Of a stretch of DNA of 64,000 nt, positions 59,233-64,000 are shown in pieces (position 1 is the first letter of the stretch; each line of letters opens with the position of its first letter). A program made the translations under genes and the position numbers. Under the pieces are notes generated by a model. The model ran no database searches. It was not told where the DNA came from and worked only from the letters and a program-made list of their open reading frames with translations. Where the stretch lies: positions 248,951,305-249,015,304 of the forward strand of contig JAUPFV010000002.1 of assembly GCA_036936605.1 (NCBI GenBank), in the 5' to 3' direction. Origin of the DNA: Limnanthes douglasii subsp. nivea. Lineage: Eukaryota; Streptophyta; Magnoliopsida; Brassicales; Limnanthaceae.

Positions 59233-59878
59233 AGAATGTAACAAACTCCTAACATTAATAACCGTTTATGTTGCAAAAATAAGTAACTGATTATGTTTCT
59301 AACTCAATATAGATCTAACCATCGGAACTGAAACCGTCTACCTCAACAGTCATACCAAAACAGCCAAAGTCCTCGTTGATAGACTATTTGTCATGTGTAA
59401 ATTTTTCCTCATCATTTGTTCTGTAGACCGAAGCAGCATTCGTCTCGTCTGATGACCTTTGACTCGATGGTCTTGGTCGACTTTACTAATGTCTTTCTAA
59501 TCGAAGTAGTCAATTTATTGACCAATGGCCTCCTAGTTGACAGCCTTGCTCAGTTTAACCAATAGTTTCCTCTTCGAAGCAACCAATGCTTCAGATGATG
59601 GCATTCCGTTTAACGCAGTTCATTAGTTTTACCAAATGCTTCCTGGCCAATCGGATACCTTTGCCGATGCATTTGATGCCTCAGCAATGCCTATGCCGAT
59701 ACAATCGATGCCTCTACGATACCTAGGCCGATACAGTTGATGCATCCAAACAATAAAGCTTCAATCATTTACACTTTAACCATCAAGTCATAAACATACT
59801 TTCACGATTTTACACCTTGGTTTTGACTTCAATAAAATTAACACAATAGTTGTAACTTCAACTGGTCCCCAACAAGGG

Positions 59879-62800
59879 TCTTAGATGCTTCAGATATGAA
59901 CCAAGTCCAAGCAATAATTGAACTTGTTTGTTGTCACCCATTTAGTAAACATATTTGCTAAGTTGTTACTCGTATGAACCTTCTCTAGTAAAATCTCTCA
60001 ATTTCAAGAATACTTCTTATAAAATTAAGCTTAAAATCGATGTGCTTAGTCTATTCATGAAATACCTGATTCTTTGACAATTGTATTGCACTTTGGCTAT
60101 CACAGTGCACCATTAGAACTTCTTGTTCCTATGATAGAAAAAAAGCTCTCATTTGTTTATTTCTAGTTATCTACATCCCAAGAATATTTTGGACGAGTCC
60201 AGATCAATTATTTCAAAACTGCTTCTCAACTGTTTTTCAAAGACTTCATTTATGTCTTGTCTTAGCTAGTAATCAACATATTATCTACATACAAAAGTAG
60301 ATATATATCATCAGAACCAGATTTATTCACATACACACAACTATCATAAATGTTAAGTCCAAACCCACTTTTGACCATGAAGCCATCTCCATACTTATAC
60401 CATTTCCTCTGACATTGCTTCAGATTATACAACACTCTATTCAAGAGACAAACATGATCAATCATTTCCTTGTTTACAAATCCTTCAGGCTACTGCATTG
60501 AAATAATTTCCTCAATGGTTTTATGTAACAAAACTAACTTGACATCGTATAATCCAAATTTATGTAAATTTGGCAGTCATTGCAAGTATAATCCTTATTG
60601 AACTATGTTTCACTATAATAGAGAATAACTCATTTTAATCCACACCCTTTTGTTATTTGAACCTTATAACAACCAATTTGGCCTTGTACTTGGCATTTTC
60701 AACCTTAGGAACTTCTTCATTTTGATCCAAACTCCACATGTAATCAACAAGATTCTAACCTTAAGATTTTTCTACCATATCCTATTTGTTGTTCTTGTGA
60801 AGAGAATTCATTTTATATTTCATAGCAACAAGCCACTTGGCTTTATCCTCAGTTTGCATTGCCTGCGTGAAGTTCTTAGGCTTAGAGTGAATAACCTTAA
60901 ATGTCGCAACCAGTGCAAAAATTGTCAATTCATCATATCCAAACCTTTAAGGAGCTTTGATGACACGTCTGGTCATGTCTTTTGTTATATAGTAACCATG
61001 TTGAGCCTGGTTGCCCACTTGATCAATATATTATTCTTGTCCCGGTATATTAGTTGCCTAATTTTTCCTTGAGCCACAAGTAGTTTCTGATCGAGGTGAC
61101 ACCAACTTATTCTCAAGTATATCATTTATATCAGGTTGGGGTTGATGATTTCATCACGCAAACCATGATACTCATTTATTGGATGCTATATCCATTCTTA
61201 TCGGACACCTATTATAACTTGCTTCGAGGTAGCATAACTTATAACCCTTGACAGCTTCTAGATACCTAATGAATATGTACTTTAAGACGTTTGGTTTCAG
61301 ATTGTCTTGTCTAATTTGTGCATATGCAACACAAACAAATACTCTCAATTTTAAGTAGTCTAATGACTTCTCGTACCATATTTCTTTTGGAGTCTTTAAT
61401 TCAATCGCAATATATGAACATTTTTTTATGAAAGAAAATGAAGTCATTACTGATTTTGCCCAAAATTACCTTAGGAACTTGGCAATCACTGGCATGCATC
61501 TCATCCTCTCATGAATGCTTATGTTCATTCTTTCAGTTCAACCATTCTGTTTTAGAGTGTTTTGTACACTTCTATGCCAATCTATTCATTCAGATTTATA
61601 ATAATCAGTCAATTTATTTACACATAACTCAAGACCATTATTAGTCTTGAACTTCTTTACTTCTCTGCCAATTTTTTCCAGCTATGATCCTCTATTGTTT
61701 GAATTTATCAAAATCTCTCCTTTTGAACAAATAAATTCATAGCTTGCTTCACTAATCATCAATAATTGACAAAAAATTATACATTACCTCCATGTGACTG
61801 AACCCCTGAAGGACTCCAAAGATCAACATGAATATAATCAAGGGTTATTTTTGTTGTGTGTTCAGATATTACAAACTTCACTCTCCTACTGTTTCCTTAC
61901 ATACAAAATTGACACAATTCCAAGTAAGAAAATTTATCCTTTTGGAACAGCCCTTTCTTCTGCAACTCCAAAAATAATTTCTCACTTACATGCCCTAACC
62001 TCATATGTCATAGAGTTGTACCATCTATTGGACCCTCAGACTAGCTAACCACCAAACATATCATATTATCCTCAAATCAAGGGAAAAAGTCCATTTGGTA
62101 GTTCTCATTTTAGTATAGTTATAACGCTTCTAATTAATTTCATGTAACCATTTCCAACTTTAATTAAACAAGCTAAATTTTCCTACAAGCCAAGAGAGAT
62201 TAAATTTATACTCAGAACAGGAACATGCCTCACATGTCTCAGAATCCGATCACAACCATCAAATATTCGGATATTCAAATATCCAATTCCAACTATCAGA
62301 AATCTTTGTTATTTCCAGGTAACATAACGCCTCTATTGTTCTCTTCAAATGAGTAAAACCAGCCTCTATGTAGAATCATATATAAAAAAACATTAAGTAT
62401 AAAAAAATACATTTATTATAGCCTTAATTTGAAGAGTGCACCAGAACCTCTGCAAAGTCATATCTTTCAGAAACTACAAAAACATCATCCTGATCTGATA
62501 TGCAATTAACTTGCTTCGTTAGCCGTTCGAGAAACAATCTTTTCTGAAATGGCCCAAGTTCTTATAATAGTTAAATGTTATCTTGGACTTATCAAACTTC
62601 TTTGATGAATTTAATTTAGATATTCATCTGATCTGGTTGTTGTCCCTACTCTCTGGCATGCCTTTAATGTTCAAAGCTTCAAGGCTACTTGTTGAACTTT
62701 ATGACTTTCTACACTGCATGAGTTCCAACTCCTTAAACTTTATTACAGGTTCTAAATTATCCTTCCAAAATGATTCTTTGGTGTAACTTATAATATTCTT

Positions 62801-62880
62801 TAATTATTCTTATGTATATGGCAATGAGTTCAATAATATCATTGTATTATATTCATTAGTTTCATTATTAATGTTCACCA
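59879..62880 (-). pseudogene. Ty1/copia gag-pol remnant (element E)
   Basis: On -, from right to left: gag zinc knuckle remnant (FNYYKNLGHFRKDC, about 62590-62540); the segment after protease (GYLNIRIFDGCDRIL, VRHVPVLSINLISLG, about 62290-62180); integrase C-terminal part (61447-61172: LKTPKEIWYEKSLDYLKLRVF, KYIFIRYLEAVKGYKLCYLE); reverse transcriptase (60465-60262: LNRVLYNLKQCQRKWY, LLLYVDNMLITS with YVDN for YVDD); and the pol end at about 59930-59890. Stops and shifts throughout. Confidence 0.82.
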
Positions 62881-62899
62881 AATCATTCATTATTTTAGA

Positions 62900-63540
62900 G
62901 CAATCACTGAGCTGATGCTTATATAAGCAGACGGTGAACCAAGGCTACGCATGGAAAAATGCCAAGTACTACGTCGCTGAGGCCCAATGGAGAAACAATA
63001 TAGAGCCGAGTTATATCGTCAGGGGCCAACCGAAAAGAAACAAAGAGCTAGCAAGGCAACCGACGATGCAACATACGATGATAGCTCGAACTATAAAGCG
63101 ATGCTTGGCAAAACAGATGCCTCGCTGGTAAAATCAAACATGAGTCAACCATAAATAAACGTTCAGACCTTTACCGAGTAAATAGAAAAAGGATGAGCAA
63201 CATGGACGAGCATAATATACGAGACCGGTCCAGGCCTACTGTTAAAGACAAACAATTAATGGAACTATTAAAAGCCACGTTAAATAAACTGGTCAACCGA
63301 CTTAACGCACGAAGACTAAAGTAATGGCCGTAAAATTAGGCCGATATCCTAAATATTAGTCTACGAAGTAAATTAATGAAAATATGTATTAATTAGCTAT
63401 TTAATATCACCAAGAGAAGATATAAATAGGCACCAAATTTCAAGGAATTATATATTTTCCCTCTAATAAATAAAATCTTTACTCGTTACAATCTTTGTTA
63501 TATTTTTTCTATAACTAATTAGAGGGCATTTCCAGAACAA
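62900..63540 (+). repeat. putative 5' LTR of a further Ty3/gypsy element (F)
   Basis: The 3' half is promoter-like: TATA in gatataaataggcacc (about 63418), an AATAAA-like aataaataaaatc at about 63465, then a leader to the ATG at 63572. The left edge is not defined; primer-binding site not recognised. Confidence 0.4.
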
Positions 63541-63571
63541 ACCTAGCATCTAAAACTAGAACTATCTAACC

Positions 63572-64000
63572 ATGGTAGTAACAAGGTCAATAATGAAAGG
63601 GATGTTCAGGAACCAAGAGAAATGATGGATCGACAGAGAACATCGACAAACCTGCTTGTGGGACAAGATCAGTTATCCCCTGCAGCAGTCACCAACAATG
63701 GCGTGGCGGCGACAATGCTCATTCAATTAGCACCCCAAGTGAGATAGCTAACAGCCACGATCGCACTAGAGTTTGCGTCATTTAATATAGTGGATCCTAT
63801 TTTTTAGGAATTAGCGGGCGATGATCCGCTGGCTAACAATCTAACAACTTGAGCAACAACTTCAACACCTACATCAAGAGCAGGATAGAGTGGCATATGA
63901 GCGCGACGCTACAGAAAAATCTATGCATGCTACTATTTTCCGACTAAATTGTGCGACCTACTAAAGACTAATGTTTGGGAGACTAGCCGTGCAAACCCTC
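63572..64000 (+). pseudogene. 5' part of gag of element F, running off the window
   Basis: Opens ATG GTA GTA ACA AGG (MVVTRS), then stops; another frame has LEQQLQHLHQEQDRVAYERD, a coiled coil typical of the N-terminal part of plant gypsy gag. Truncated by the window edge. Confidence 0.4.

Larger units (their letters stand above)
58600..59878 (-). repeat. 3' LTR of a copia element (E), carrying a SINE
   Basis: On -, the coding end (MFTKWVTTNKFNYCLDLVHI) is followed by TGTTGGGGACCAGTTGAAG at about 59878, a typical copia LTR start. A TATA-like CATTATAAATATTTATAA lies at about 58970-58953 on -. The 59014-59232 SINE lies between, in U3. The distal end (about 58600) is a guess, because the partner LTR is not found. 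Confidence 0.5.

Overview
The window is repeat-dominated plant nuclear DNA, most likely from a eudicot: AT-rich, with GT-AG introns, 5-bp target duplications, and plant families such as MULE transposases, plant mobile domain, GRF zinc finger and a plant-type sulfotransferase. No standard intact host gene is visible. The only host-type gene is a sulfotransferase (57.2-58.1 kb) whose 5' end is broken. Nearly everything else is transposable element, much of it nested.

Layout. (1) 1-3.8 kb: the 3' part of a Ty3/gypsy element (A), with the end of pol on +, a tandem-repeat block, then an antisense accessory gene remnant on -. (2) 4.2-6.2 kb and 16.7-17.0 kb: a Ty1/copia element (D) split by a well-preserved Ty3/gypsy element (B, 6220-16729). 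B has 470-bp LTRs, a 5-bp target duplication, gag-pol on -, and a large spliced accessory gene on + with its own promoter. (3) 17.1-18.6 kb: 3' half of a LINE. (4) 19.3-25.9 kb: a decayed MULE region with a transposase carrying an OTU-like region on + and a plant-mobile-domain gene on -, surrounded by dispersed ACCGGT-type motifs. (5) 26.2-38.2 kb: an older relative (C) of B with both LTRs, the accessory gene remnant on + and gag-pol on -, plus a 1550-bp internal tandem duplication. (6) 38.5-42.1 kb: a LINE with ORF1 and ORF2, cut by a solo LTR. (7) 44.5-46.3 kb: a 1.8-kb MULE-type element with ~360-bp terminal inverted repeats and a two-exon GRF zinc-finger gene. (8) 47.6-56.2 kb: a second MULE, with a Ulp1-type protease gene on + and transposase on -, whose non-coding gaps hold many arrays of one 24-26-bp repeat. 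(9) 58.6-62.9 kb: a copia element on - with a SINE in its LTR. (10) 63.2-64.0 kb: the 5' end of another LTR element.

Two things stand out. First, three diverged gypsy elements (A, B, C) each carry the same antisense gene downstream of pol. An intron sits at the corresponding position in all three, and B and C share a promoter module (G-box, 6-bp spacer, CCAAT box). Antisense accessory genes with their own promoter are known in Tat-lineage elements such as Grande; this family is a well-resolved example. Second, the two MULE regions each have their own dispersed non-coding motif family. This resembles the organisation of VANDAL elements, whose VANC proteins recognise short motifs to counter silencing. 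That link is inference. All readings were made by eye, and boundaries of decayed elements are approximate.
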